Source: Sesamum alatum (Eukaryota > Streptophyta > Magnoliopsida > Lamiales > Pedaliaceae). Taken from it: a stretch of 64,000 nucleotides of DNA. This document shows positions 35,137 through 48,297 of this stretch, piece by piece; the first letter of the stretch is position 1, and each line of letters begins with the position of its first letter. Under the pieces are notes generated by a model. It was not told where the DNA came from, did not search any database, and saw nothing but the letters and a program-made list of their open reading frames with translations. The DNA lies in contig JACGWO010000006.1 of NCBI GenBank assembly GCA_034509735.1, positions 697,001-761,000 on the forward strand. Direction: 5' to 3'. A program made the translations under genes and the position numbers.

Positions 35137-37035
35137 ACCCAATATAATACCTTTGGCAATTTTATCCTTACATGTCCAATTGCTAAAGACTAAAATATCC
35201 TGTGTTGCGTACCTGGGTCCAAAGGTACTGTAAATTTCGAAGGATTTTTGAGAGAGTTTTAAAATTTAGGGGGACTAAACTGCAAAAAGAGTTAGCACTC
35301 TGATGGTTAAATCAGTAAAATGCAAAATGAAAGGAAAATTTGAATATACGATAAGAATAATGGTGATTTGTGAAAAATTATGGATGAGAATTCGTGTGGG
35401 TGATTTAATACATGTAAAAATAAGCTAAAACTAGCTAATAAATCGTAAAAACGACTATGAGAGCGTGTAATTGCCAAAAAGAGAGTGTTGGATAGATGTT
35501 ATCAAAGCTTGACTTTGAATGACTACACGAAGGGTTAATCTATAGCCGTTTGTAGAGCCAGATTCAGGAGTTTGTTGTTGAGTGTCTTATGCTGTTGGAA
35601 AACCCTTTGAGTTCGCTATCGTCTAGAGCAAACCGTTTGTGATTTAGATAAGCATTGAAAGAGAAATAACTTTTTTACCAAATTATGCCAGACCTACCGA
35701 GATTTTTGAAAAGATGTTACTCGTGGCTTATGTTCAATTCCCATTTAATCCGTGAGAATCTAAGTGAGATCTTTTAGTATGACGTGTCATGATGTGTTGG
35801 CAAGTTATATGACGTGTCCAACTGAAATGGACCCCATGTTTTGAGCCTGCCAGTTCAATGAAATAGAAAGTAAACTCGGTGGACTTTTACCTTCCTACCT
35901 GATGGACTAGCTGGGCTGGTGGAGGATAAATATCAACCACTTCTTAAAATTGATTTACGTTTTTTGATTCAGCTCTTCTCTCTCGTTTTCCTTAACAATG
36001 TGGTGTTTGGTGTATCCTACTAATTCTTCTCCGAGCTTCCTCTTCTGGTTGAACTAAGTTAATGTCGGTGAAAGGTCTTGGATTTTCTTTTTTCTTTTTT
36101 TTTTTTGCCTTCCACGGCGGGTGATTTTCTTTTAGAACCCGTTTGTTTAGTAGAAAATAACATATGTTATTAGAGTTTAATTACATAGCAACATTACTTC
36201 AAATTTAGAAAAGAAAATATATTCCCGAAAATTGAGAATATAGAACTAAAATTCGAACATGTAAAACCCAATATTTTAGACCCGACCCACTTTTTTGCCA
36301 CCATAGTTTGCAACTCTTCATTTGCGGGCCTAATATTTGGCCCATATTCCATCTTACTCGAGCCCACTTCCATTGACCCGCTTTAGAATAAATAACGTTG
36401 TCATTTCTATATTTTATATTTCTTAAGTTGGTGAGGGTACATGAAATGACCGACAGTCTATCAAGGATATAAAATTCAAAAAAAAAAAAGAAAAGAAAAA
36501 AAAAATCCATTGAAACCGAATAAATTCGGGTTAAGGATTTGGATCAGAACTTTTATATCCTCGAATATAATATCATTCTCGGGTCAAATCATCCAATGAA
36601 AAGAGTAGTTGGAGCTGGACGTAGTATAAATGTGTGCAATTATTGTACTACAATTGATGTCTAATTGAGTATTGACAAGATAGTTCCACTTCCACATGGG
36701 TATTTGGGCCAAGTGAACAGACCCGGCCCGCTCCGAGGATAAACCACAAAAAGTGGACCTTTTAGACCCGCATTATTATTGGTCCCAATTAACTTTTGAT
36801 CGTATTAAAAGTTTGGATCGGATCAGATAATGGGTCAAACATGGCCCACTTGAAAGTGAAGAGATCATTTATTAATATTTTAAAATTACTTTTGCACTAT
36901 ATCACTTAAATTTTTCCGTGGTACTTCGCTGTACAAATTACAAGATTTTTGACATTGAGATAGTAACGACTAATTTCAGTTGGCGAAAGTGGAGCTCCAT
37001 AACCCTAAAATTATGGTTTTGAACCCTACTAACGG

Positions 37036-37212
37036 TGTGTGTCGTGTCATTTTATTTTAATAATAAGTGTTGATTAGATATAGTTATATGAAATTGATGA
37101 TTAGTATATGATTGTTATAATAGTTGTTATATATAAATATTTGATATAGATAATTGTACTCAATTTATTTAAATAATAATAATAATTCATCATTTTCACT
37201 TAAAAAAATATA
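37036..37212 (+). repeat. Dispersed repeat, copy 2 (partner of 15297-15470)
   Basis: Same order of segments as the copy at 15297: TTTAATAATA, GTTGATTAGAT, TTGATGATTAGTATATGATT, GATAATTGTACTCAATTTA and CACTTAAAAAAAT. Same orientation, about 22 kb apart, with no protein. Probably a non-autonomous element. Confidence 0.6.
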
Positions 37213-37535
37213 AGATAATAACTATCATAGTCAGGAACAAAATATTTTTTTACCCATTAATTAATTCCACCTCCGGTCTCAAATATATTATTTCCCTTTT
37301 TTTTTGTCTGAAATGTCTCGAAATAATGCTTTATTTCATAATTTTTTTGACAATATTCTAAAATTATGTGACACCACTAATAAAGAATATAATATAGTTT
37401 CTTAATTCTATAAAAGCTTTAATTTTGAGATAAGTGGAGTATTATTTTTTAAGTTATTAAAAAAAAGTTTTAAAAAATAGAAATTAGGCAGCTCATGATT
37501 TTTAATACTATATAATATTTTGATGAAAGAAAGTA

Positions 37536-37956
37536 GGGTAAATTACATCTACCTCCCCTGAAGTTTAGCATAACTACAAATACTCTCTCATTTTTTAAAA
37601 AATTACAAATACCTCCCTGAGATTTATAATTTTTAATCAAAGACCTAAAATTGACCATTTTGCCCTTGAATTTTTTATAAAAATTGTAGAAAATCACCCG
37701 AGGCAAATTGCATTATTCCTCCCTGTGTAAAAAATTTAAGAAACATCTTCCTGCGCATTGTAGTCTAAAAAAATTTAAGAATTAAATAAAAAATAATTCA
37801 GTACATAAGGACATTTTGGTCAGTTTACCATAAAAATGAATGAAAATGAGTTATTTGTTAGATGATTACAAATCTCAGAGATATTTATAATTTCTCAAAT
37901 AACGAGAATTATTTGTAATTATGTCAAATTTTATGAGAATTAATTGTAATTTATCC
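37536..37956. mobile_element. Non-autonomous TIR element, family A, copy 2
   Basis: 421 bp with ends GGGTAAATTACATCTACC and TTGTAATTTATCC. The target duplication AAGAAAGTA is perfect over nine bases (37527-37535 and 37957-37965). Its interior corresponds to copy 1 in the opposite orientation. Confidence 0.9.
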
Positions 37957-38306
37957 AAGAAAGTATGTTTGGACTGTGGTAGAGGGGCCACGTGACAGGT
38001 CACGTCATAAGTTCTGCCAGTTGCACGGAAAATAGACACTGGTGGGGCAACAGTCACGTGCCTTGAGCCCCCAGATATTGTACTGCAGCGGGGCCCGGAA
38101 AGATTTCGGATCCTCCTGCCCCACCCTTGTTTACTACATTCGGGTTTTTAAGCTACCACGAAGCTTCCTATCCTCCCTCCACCACCTTCTTCAACTTGAA
38201 CATGCTAGCTGCTGTTTTCATAAATAGGATAAATTAATTATATTATATGATGTAGGCAAACATAGCACATTGGTTGCATATAAATTGCTAGTTTGAGTAA
38301 TTTATG

Positions 38307-38723
38307 GCGTAAATTACAGTCACATCTCTTTAGGTTTTGCATAATTATAAATACTCCCTCATTGTAATTACAATACCCCTTTGAAATTTGTAATTTTTAA
38401 CCAAAAGCCTAAAATTGATTATTTTGCCCTTGAATTTTTTTATGAAAATTGAAAACTCAACCGAGGCAAATTACGTTGTTGCTCCTCTGTGTAAAAAATT
38501 TAAGAAACCTCTCCCTGTGCATTGTAGTCCAAATTTTTTTTAAAAATTAAATAAAAATAATTTAGTGCATAAGGGTATTTTGGTTAGTTCACCCATTAAA
38601 ATATATGGGAATGAGTTATTTGTTAAACGGTTACAAATCTCACGGAGGTATTTGTAATTTTTCAATCAACAATGTGGTATTTGTAATTATGCTAAACCTC
38701 AGGGGGTTTGCTATAATTTAGCC
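38307..38723. mobile_element. Non-autonomous TIR element, family A, copy 3
   Basis: 417 bp beginning GCGTAAATTACAG and ending CTATAATTTAGCC, with flanks TAATTTATG and TAATTTATA (eight of nine). It lies only 350 bp from copy 2, in the same orientation, with clear internal similarity (CCTAAAATTGAT-ATTTTGCCCT). Confidence 0.85.
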
Positions 38724-39397
38724 TAATTTATAAGCTCTCAAGTTTTTTTTTATCTTAGCAATACACATTTTCAGGATAAAAGTATAAGGTTCGTATGAAT
38801 CAGAGCGGATAATAGTTTGTGCAATGAGACACTGATTGAATCGCAAACCACATCATATTATATATTTATTATAAAATTTAAGTGAAAGTATCTTCCTATT
38901 ATTTTATTTTTTCATATTTTAATGAGACATTATTGACATCATTTAATTAGTTTAATTAAGATAATATATTAGGAAACAAACATTTTGTTTTTAAAAAATA
39001 TAATCTAATTATGTTAAGACTATTGGTACGTTTATCGTATGTACTTTGTTACGGACTCCATTAAACAGTTGTTGAATTTACCGAAAAAAATTAAGTTGAT
39101 TATTATTCATGTGAAAGAGTAGGTGAAGTGCTCTTTCTCTTATAAAATTTTTTATTTCTCTCATAAAATGAATTTAAATATTGAATTTATTTACAAGAAA
39201 ATTGCTTCTAATTTATGGTTTAAAAATATTTTTGTAACAGTTTTAGACGCCTTAAAAGTGTTTTCCTGAAATCAGAAGATGACAATCACTTTTTTAAAAC
39301 TCCCACAAATACTTCCTATAATTCATTAAGAATGGAGAAGTTAGATATATAGAAAGAGATTACATGAAAATTTATGAGAGATGTATATTTTTATATT

Positions 39398-39637
39398 GGG
39401 ATAAATACAATTTACCCCCGTGATATAAGAAATGAACAAAAACCCCCTATGAAAAAATAATTAGTAAATTACCCCATGTGATATTAAAATGAAACAAATT
39501 ATCCCTCTGTGTTTTCCCTTGATAGGGCGGTAATTTGCTTCATTTCTCAAAACACAAAGAGATAATTTTCTAATTATTTTTCACAGGGGGATTTTGTACA
39601 TTTGTTATATCATAGGAGGTAAATTGCATTTATTCCT
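39398..39637. mobile_element. Non-autonomous TIR element, family B, copy 1
   Basis: 240 bp, nearly a perfect hairpin in layout. The left end GGGATAAATACAATTTACCC mirrors the right end (GGTAAATTGCATTTATTCCT). The target duplication TTTTATATT is perfect over nine bases (39389-39397 and 39638-39646). No coding capacity. Confidence 0.88.
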
Positions 39638-40021
39638 TTTTATATTATACATTCACACCCAACACACTAATGCACCAACTGTACTTTGATTTTCTGTAAA
39701 AAAAAAAAATCTTGAATTCAAACTGTTGGGCTGTAGAGTGAGGGTGGGAGATATTTGAGAGTATGGAGATGGTGAGTATTAATTGATGAGTAAGTAGAAA
39801 TGTAGGTGTAGAAATGAATATTTGAGGCAAAGAGTTGTGAGTGTCATTGAAACTGTGGTTCATACAAAAAGAAGACAAGTCATTTTTGTTTTTTTTGTGT
39901 CATATTTGAGACTGAGAATGAATAGAAATAGGAATAGGAATAGTTGGAATAGGACCAGCAATTGATATTGCCCATCCCCATCTTCATTGCTCTACTCCCA
40001 ATTCAATCATGCATCTTAATT

Positions 40022-40742
<721 letters not shown>

Positions 40743-42010
40743 TTCACACACACACACATACAAACTGGAATTTGCAATGAATTCTGATAATGGGGAACCA
40801 TTGATTGTAAAAGATGTTAAGATACAAAATTAGTAAATTTACTTTTCTACCCATAATAACTGAAGAAACATGAAAAAATTTTTAAAAAACTAAAAATACG
40901 AAAATTGCTCAATATGTATATAAATGAATTGAAATGAACAGACATTTTAGACTAAAAAGACAAAATTATAGGGAATATTTTTTGATATTGTTAAAATATC
41001 ACAAGGAGTGTAAATACTATATATATTTATTTTATCACAGTGGTATAGAGTTATCATAATATGTCTTCTAGAATATTTAGTTAAATTACATAATATAGTA
41101 TATATATAATTTTATAGTGTATATATATGTTAAGAGCTAATTTATTCTTACCGGTCTAATTTATTTATTAATTACTTATTCTGATATAGTAATACTTTAA
41201 TGGTAAAACTAGTAATTTATTGAATATATTACACTATTTACTCTTATATTTAAATTTAATTATATATAAGTACAAACTCACATACATAAGTGTATGAAAT
41301 GTATAAGGATAGTTTCGTCAAAATAATATTTATTTGACTTACAAAAAGTCAACCAATGGCAAAAATGAATTTTCATGCAATTTTTTTACTGACGTCAGCA
41401 AATTTTGTCAATTTTATTAATTGAATGATCTAATTGTTGGATGAAAATAAAAATAAAAATACTAGGAATAATTTTCCAAACTACAAATAATCTACGTGTA
41501 ATTACCCCAAATCTCGAAAAAAGGGTGTGTAATTATCCCATTTAATTGAGAGTACAACCCTTTGTTTTTCTTTGTGGGGTTGAGTGAGAGAGAGAGAGAG
41601 GCATGCAGTCCATGCAGATTGGATATTATATGTATATATTTTGCAAAAGTAGAAGAAAAGTATATTTAGAGTATGACAAGAATGTAAGTGGGACTTTTCA
41701 TTTTCATCAACAACCTCTCACCTTTACACTGGACCCCATTCTTATTTATTTAAAGCATATAATATATGATATCATAATATTAGGAAATAAATATATACCC
41801 CACCAAGTACCAAATGTAGGTAATACCAACCTTTAACATTAACAACTTATGTAGTAATAATTATGAAATTTTGCTGTACAATTGCGTGTACTTGCTATAT
41901 GCCACCAGGCACATCAATTTTTTTTTTTTTTTGTGCTTCATATTCAATATATCTATCTACTACACACACAAATATATATATATTGTGTTTGTCTCTGAAT
42001 ATATACATAC

Positions 42011-42270
42011 ATCTATACTAATTTACACTAATATTAAAAAGGAAGGTAGTTTTCAGTCATAAACTACGATTAATGACACCGCAACACCATTTATTTTATT
42101 GTGTCAATAATACTCTCAGTTAGTTTTTTTTTTTTTTGGTGAAATGTGTGATGTGTTAGTTTATATACTTTAGTTTTATTTATAATATACTTTAAAGTGT
42201 GAAATATTATTTATTATATACAGGCAGGGACTCGTGCCACAATTGGTTAATTTAATAAAAATGAAAGTCA
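42011..42270 (+). repeat. Dispersed repeat with a possible Helitron-like start
   Basis: Starts ATCTATACTAATTTACAC with TATTAAAAAGGAAGG shortly after, a phrase often seen at plant Helitron 5' ends. Its inner part shares GTGATGTGTTAGTTTATATA and a later GTGCCAC with 19378-19530, and a related start (TATCTATACTATATATTA) occurs at 44524. I saw no CTRR end with hairpin, so the class is uncertain. Confidence 0.4.
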
Positions 42271-42579
42271 CTTTTCACTAATTATTGACGGTTTGTGACA
42301 CCGCAATACCAATCTTAGAATACTAATTATACTTTTAAATATTCCTAAAATATAATTACTTATATATTTATTTCAAATAATTTACGTTATTTTTAAACCG
42401 TTAATACTATTATTATTTATCCTCCACTCTCACTCATATTAATCATTAATTTGATCAACTTTTAATCATATATTAATTCTATTTTTAAAATACTTGTGTC
42501 ATATCTTCTGGTTATATGCACGTAAGTATTGGATGATAAAAGTGGCTTGTACATATATATACATAGACCATAACTGTAA

Positions 42580-43014
42580 GGGTGAATTACAATGACCTCC
42601 CCTGAAGTTTGGTATAATTACAGATACCTTCTTATTGTTTCAAAAATTACAAATACCCCCCTTGAGATTTGTAAACGTCAAACAAATAACCCATTTTCAT
42701 GCCTTTTATGGATAAACTGACCAAAATACCCTTATGCAAATTGAATTATCTTTTAAAATTTTCAAATTTTATTTGGACAAAAAGGCGCAGGGAGAGGTTT
42801 CTTATATTTTTTTTATACAGATCAAGAGCAATAATGTCATTTGCCCCGGCTGATTTTTTTATAGTTTTAAAAAGAAAATCAAGGGCAAAATTAATGGATC
42901 ATTTCAGGCCCTTCGTTAAAAATTATAAATAGCAAGGAATATATGTAATATTTTAAACAATGGAGGGGTATTCGTAATTATACCAAACCTTATAAAAGGT
43001 GATTGTAATTCACC
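42580..43014. mobile_element. Non-autonomous TIR element, family A, copy 4
   Basis: 435 bp, ends GGGTGAATTACAATGACC and GATTGTAATTCACC. Flanks TAACTGTAA and TAATCGTAA match at seven of nine. The same orientation as copy 1, judged from the internal order (CCAAAATACCCTTATGCA before the ATCAAGGGCAAAAT segment). Confidence 0.8.
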
Positions 43015-44226
43015 TAATCGTAATTAATTAATAATGAATTTTGCAGATATATCTCATCTATAGTATATTATATGTATTCATACATAGTCCAATCTAGGGT
43101 ACTCAACTTTGGTGATCCACATTTTCTGCTTTTGGAACTTATATTTTTGTAACGTGTATTCACCATCAACAGTTGAGAGTGGTCCTAATTGCATGCCCAC
43201 CAAATTCATTGCATTTTTTTATTTAAAAAAAAACAAAATAGTTTTATATATTTTATATAACTTAACGAGAATAAATAATTACATAATAAATATAAATAAT
43301 ATTATTTATGTATTATATGAATATTGGTTGAGTTTGACTAAATTTAATTTAAATAACATTTTCTTCAATTAGTACATAATTGCCTAAAAAATGTTTGAAC
43401 AATTAGTACTATAAACACCGCAAAACTATTTGGGTCAATGTACATTATTTTTACCTGAAAATTTTTCAACGAGTCTAACAATCTCTTCGTGCTTTTTGGT
43501 CCCGAACACCTTCTGGATCCACTACCTTGAGATCTTTGTTATCTCCCGACTCGAACCATAAATTATTAAATAAAATAATTATTTAATATTAATATCTTAA
43601 CACGACTATCATAAATAATTCGACGCATCCAGTGTAATTCCTCTCACATTTTTTGAATTTAATTAAACCAATACATGCGTCGTGGAACATAATTCTAGTA
43701 AATATTTTTTGTAAGGTTACCTACAGTACATTGCTATTTGTTTTTCTTTAATTCTAATAATCTTAAATAAGACAAACACGACACTGGTGCGCACTGTATA
43801 TATATGTATATTTTTCTGGGGTAACTGTACGCACCGTATGATTAACGACATTAACGGAATATAGTAGACTAGTAGAATGTACGGAAGTTCAACGGCTCAA
43901 AAAATTATGCCCTTAATTAACTGAATACGTACGTATGAAATGTGGAAGACTGAGCTGTCAACTCTTTTTAATACAATAATCTCTGTTTTTTTCTTTCATG
44001 GGATTCGGTTTTGAGACAGTACGAATTAAACTGCATTTATTAACAGATTCTTTGTCTTATGTAAACTTTGGTTAGATTTGAATCTAAATTATTTAAATCC
44101 AAATGGGAGTCTAATGTTGTCTATTAACATTTGATTATGAATTATCAGACATAAAATACACTTGAATTTATTTTTTTTTTTATCAAATTTAAAGAATTAC
44201 ATTAAAAAAGATTGAGGTTTTAAAAT

Positions 44227-44449
44227 GAAAAAAAAAAATGCAAGCAACTCCTGTGATATTGTAAATAAGAAAATTATTCTTTTATGAAAAAATAAATAAC
44301 AATTTACTCCTTTGTGTTTTTTTAAATGAAGCAAGGAGGTAAAATGCTTCATTTTATAAAACACAAGGGATAAATTGCTTTTTTTTTTTTTAATAGGAGA
44401 TTAATTTGCTCATTTGTAATATCACAGAGGAGTAAATTGCATTAAACCC
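44227..44449. mobile_element. Non-autonomous TIR element, family B, copy 2
   Basis: About 223 bp related to 39398-39637 (shared ACACAAGGGATAAATTGC-type and GTAAATTGCATTAAACCC-type phrases). The target duplication TTTTAAAAT is perfect over nine bases (44218-44226 and 44450-44458). The left TIR has largely decayed into an A run. Confidence 0.75.
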
Positions 44450-45491
44450 TTTTAAAATGTGACTAGTCCTGTTCAAGTTGATTCAAGTACCGTAAATATG
44501 AGTAAATTTATCTATTTTCTTAATATCTATACTATATATTAGTAGAGAGTCATTTTGATATGACGTTTTTTTAAATTAATTAATTTTTTAAACTTATCAA
44601 TTCATCATGATCGTCCATAATGGTAGTGTTTTCTTCCTCATGCATTTTTTCATCTTTCCGTTTTATGTATTATCTTATTTTATCAATATTATTTAAAATC
44701 AAAATATTTATATTGATCTATTATCTTATATATATTTTCGGTAAGTTTTAACTCTAAAAAGAATAAATAATATAATTTATAAAAATATATTTTAAATAAT
44801 TTTTAAAAATTATGTACATACGTAAAAATGTGCCACACTTACTAATTGTATATTGAAATCACGTGATCAGTTGCACTGTTTATTTTGTTATTTCAAATCT
44901 TTTTGTATTAGTTTAATTTGACAATAGTTTTTTTATTTGCACAATTTCTTGGAATGTGTTTTTAGTATTGGAATATTAATGTAATGATTGTACATGTCAA
45001 TAGTTGCTAAATAATGTAAATAAATTGAATTTATAAAGAGAATGAGATCTAAGTGTAGTATTTTGCTTCTTTGTTTATTTTAATATATTGAATTAATATT
45101 TGAATTTAAATATTTTGACGCAACAACAAATAATATATATATATATATAAATAAGTTTAGAAGGTTAAATTTGTTCTTAAATAAGGTTAAAATTCTCTGG
45201 CAGGGTGTAGACAAACACACCTCTGCCAGGAAAATTACAGACATTTTTACAAATTCAACCCAGAAAAACGTTTGAGTTCATGGGTCTCGCGGGTCGGGTC
45301 AGGGTCAAATACAATCACCCAAAAAAGCATGGGATTAAAGCTTAAAATCCCCAAAAATAAAAAATAAAAAATAAAAAAAAAGTGAAGAAAGATGTTGAAA
45401 AAAGATAGATAAGCAGCCCAAATTACTGCTCTCTAATCTTGACCATCTCTCTCCAAAAATATTTCTTTTCACGATTTTCCCAATTTCTTGT

Positions 45492-45800
45492 TCATCTGAG
45501 CATGGAAGTTAGCGAGCGAAACACGACTTCTTCACAGGGGATAGTGAGTCCCATATCATGGTCGAATCCGAACTCTTCCTCGGCGCGCCTGAGCAGACAC
45601 TGGAACTCCGGGTGGCTCAGGAACGAAATGGGAACGATGTATCTGCTTCGATTTTCGCCGACGTAGACTGCGAAGTGTCCTTTGGGGACGTCGACGGGGA
45701 GCCCATCTTCATCGTATTTCTTCCCCAAACTCGAACACCTTTTCAGGATTTGCTTCAGGGCTGCTGCTTGAGGCAGCTTGTTTGATTTCTTGATTGCCAT
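45492..45800 (-). CDS. SAUR family protein (SAUR12/16/50-type)
   Basis: 102 residues, no intron. Full SAUR domain: [60 protein letters not shown]. The N-terminus ([15 protein letters not shown]) is the one found in the SAUR12/SAUR16/SAUR50 subgroup, very close to what I recall of Arabidopsis At4g38860. SAURs of this type promote cell elongation through PP2C.D inhibition. A TATA-like AATAAATA (minus, 45889-45896) lies about 90 bp upstream. I saw no TGTCTC core nearby, unlike the SAUR at 28466. Confidence 0.96.
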   Translation of the reverse strand: MAIKKSNKLPQAAALKQILKRCSSLGKKYDEDGLPVDVPKGHFAVYVGENRSRYIVPISFLSHPEFQCLLRRAEEEFGFDHDMGLTIPCEEVVFRSLTSMLR

Positions 45801-46071
45801 ATTCTTTGAGTTTTGGGAGTCTCAGAGAGCAGATGAAGAATGAAGGAATGAAAGGAATGTGTTTGATGAATTGCTTGAGTGGAGAGGGTATTTATTGGGG
45901 TGGATGTGGGGTGTGGGGAGCAGAGGTATTTGGGGTGTTGGGTTAGGGTATGAAAGGACAATTGTGGGGTCGGAGCCCATTGGGAGTGTTGGCCCTCCTA
46001 ATGACAACATGGACCCTTTCTTCATCTATTTGTATTCAAACCTAATATTGCCCCTCTTAGCAAAAATTTAC

Positions 46072-47162
46072 TGGATAAATTACGACCATCTTTTTTAATA
46101 TTTGATATAATTATAAATATTTTATCAAAAATTATAAATACTTCATGATATTTGTTGAAGTTATATAATTCTTGGACGGAGGTATGAAATTGTCAATTTG
46201 TACTATGATACATGAGCACAGGGACACGGACACGATACGACACGGATATGGTGACACGAAAAATTTAAAAAAAATTAGGACACGACATGACACTGATATG
46301 GCTAAATATAATATTTTATATATGTATATATATATACTCTAAAATTCTCATAAAATTAAAATATGAAATATATCAAGATAAAATATAAAATAAGCATGTC
46401 TTATGTCTAATTTTTTTAACCAAAATACATTATTTTAAAAATATACATAATCAGTTCATTATAAAAAGTATGTAATGAAAAAAATCACAATCCAAATTAG
46501 TTAAATTATAATAACCGTCTCTTGATTTTTTAGTAATTTCATCCCAAAATTTTTAGTCTGAGCGAAGTGAATTATTTTTTCTTTTTTTATTTTGTCTAAA
46601 ACTCTTTTTATAAAAAAAAATTAGTACAATTTTTTTTTAAAATTATAAAAAAAAAAATCAAAAATGTGTCCAAAACGTGTCGGATACGCCAACAGGCGTG
46701 TCTGACATTTTTCTTTTTTAAATTTTCGGACACTCCTATGCCGTGTCTGACACGTATATGAGGCGTGTCCGAACCGTATCCGTATCCGACACTACATCAG
46801 GTAATTTTTCAAAATGTCTTTGCATTATAATTGCTCTATCTTTTTTAAATTAAAAAATTATAAAAATTTCATACGAGGTGGACGAAAAAATGAGGAAAAT
46901 CATAAAAAATAAATTATCCACTTATACCATAAAAAAAATTCAATTTTTTTTTTAAAAATAAGTAAAATTGTAAATAATATTTCATAGTTTATAAGGATAT
47001 TTTGATCCGTTCAGCTAAAGAAATGGATAAAACCTAACATGAACTAACAGAATGATCTAATTGTTAGACGTTCCTTAAAATAAAAGAGATGATAATTTTC
47101 AAACAATAATGAGATTATTTACGATTATGTCAAATCTGATGAGAACTCATTGTAATTTACCC
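46072..47162. mobile_element. Non-autonomous TIR element, family A, copy 5, split by a nested insertion
   Basis: The left end TGGATAAATTACGACC and the right end CATTGTAATTTACCC are family A termini. The flanks are AAAATTTAC and AAAATTACA. The interior is about 515 bp of family A-like sequence interrupted by a second element at 46217-46792. Confidence 0.7.
46217..46792. mobile_element. TIR element nested inside a family A element
   Basis: About 576 bp. The left end is rich in GGACACGGACACGATACGAC. The right end is its approximate inverse (CGTGTCCGAACCGTATCCG). Flanks TACATGAG and TACATCAG match at seven of eight. No coding capacity. It inserted after the host element, because family A sequence resumes on its right. 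Confidence 0.7.
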
Positions 47163-47699
47163 AAAATTACACACTATTTACTCACCTCTATCAAATACTT
47201 TTAGACATTATCTGTTGATCGAAATATCATAGATTTATTCTTGAAAAGATGCCTTATTAAAGTAGATGAGAAGGCATACTAGTCATTACAAAATAACAAA
47301 TATGTTATTATGTCATGAATGAGGTTAAAGTGATTTTGATAATGCAAGATGATTTGTGCATAAAGCAGACAAAGATGTGTTTGGGTATATTTGGCTGTAC
47401 AAGAAAAGAGTTCTGGTTTATGTGTTTGGACATAAAAAGCATAGAAATTAAAATCCAATGGATGGTTGGCTGAGGCTTGGACCAATTTGTCTGTGTTTTC
47501 ATTTCTAATTTTTAAATAATAATTAAAATAAAAATATATATTCTCATGATAAATATATTAATGTCATTAACTAATCCAAATACATTCTCATTCCATATAA
47601 AAATTTATACAAAATTGACAACACAATATGAAAATGAAAACATAAAAAGTTCTCTCTCTTGAAAAAAAGAAGTTTGCCTTGATTGAATATATATATAAA

Positions 47700-47954
47700 G
47701 GTAAATTACAATGCCACCCTCTGAGATCAGACCAAAATATACAAACACTCATTGTCTTTTGCAAAATTATAATTACACCCCTATGATTATACTTGTATTA
47801 CAACTACACCCCTATTCAAAATCAAAACTTACACAAAAGCCCCCTGAAAAATATTACACTAACACCCCTTAGGAGGTGTAATTGTAATTTTACAAAAAAC
47901 ATGAAGTATTTGTGTAATTTAAACTAACCCGGGAGTGCCGAACGTAATTTACCC
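47700..47954. mobile_element. Non-autonomous TIR element, family D
   Basis: 255 bp with ends GGTAAATTACAATGCCACCC and GTGCCGAACGTAATTTACCC. The interior repeats ATTACACCCCT-type phrases. Flanks ATATATAAA and ATATAAACA agree only approximately because of local TA repeats. Confidence 0.65.
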
Positions 47955-48084
47955 ATATAAACAACAAAAGCTACTTAGGAATTTCATGCTATCCACTTTT
48001 AAATCAATCAGTTCAGAACAAGAGCGTCAGTCTATTTCAATGAACCTGGGACATGGTCTTAAATCACGGATTTAAAATTATGAA

Positions 48085-48297
48085 GGAATAATTACATCTA
48101 CACCCTTGCTTATTGTCTCTTTATAAAAATCACTCATATTTTTTGAAAAATTACACATACATCCCTAAAAAATATCAACACAATTAAACAAACTACTGCT
48201 TTCTGACTGTCAGAAATGATTTGTGTAATTATACAGAAGATATGAATATAATTTATGTAAATAGACCATAAATCAAGAATATAAATATAATTACCCC
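48085..48297. mobile_element. Short TIR element, family E, copy 2
   Basis: Begins GGAATAATTACATCTACACC and ends AATATAAATATAATTACCCC. Similar internal order to 18605-18882 (TTTATAAAAATCACT, GAAAAATTACACATACATCC). Flank similarity is weak. Confidence 0.55.

Larger units (their letters stand above)
34652..37535. other. GAUT promoter and intergenic DNA
   Basis: Immediately upstream is the GAUT leader, with a poly-A tract near 34771-34787 and a site II-like cluster (35024-35136). Farther out are scattered GGCCCA and TGGGCC words (36330-36860) and the dispersed repeat at 37036-37212. No gene was recognised. Confidence 0.45.
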
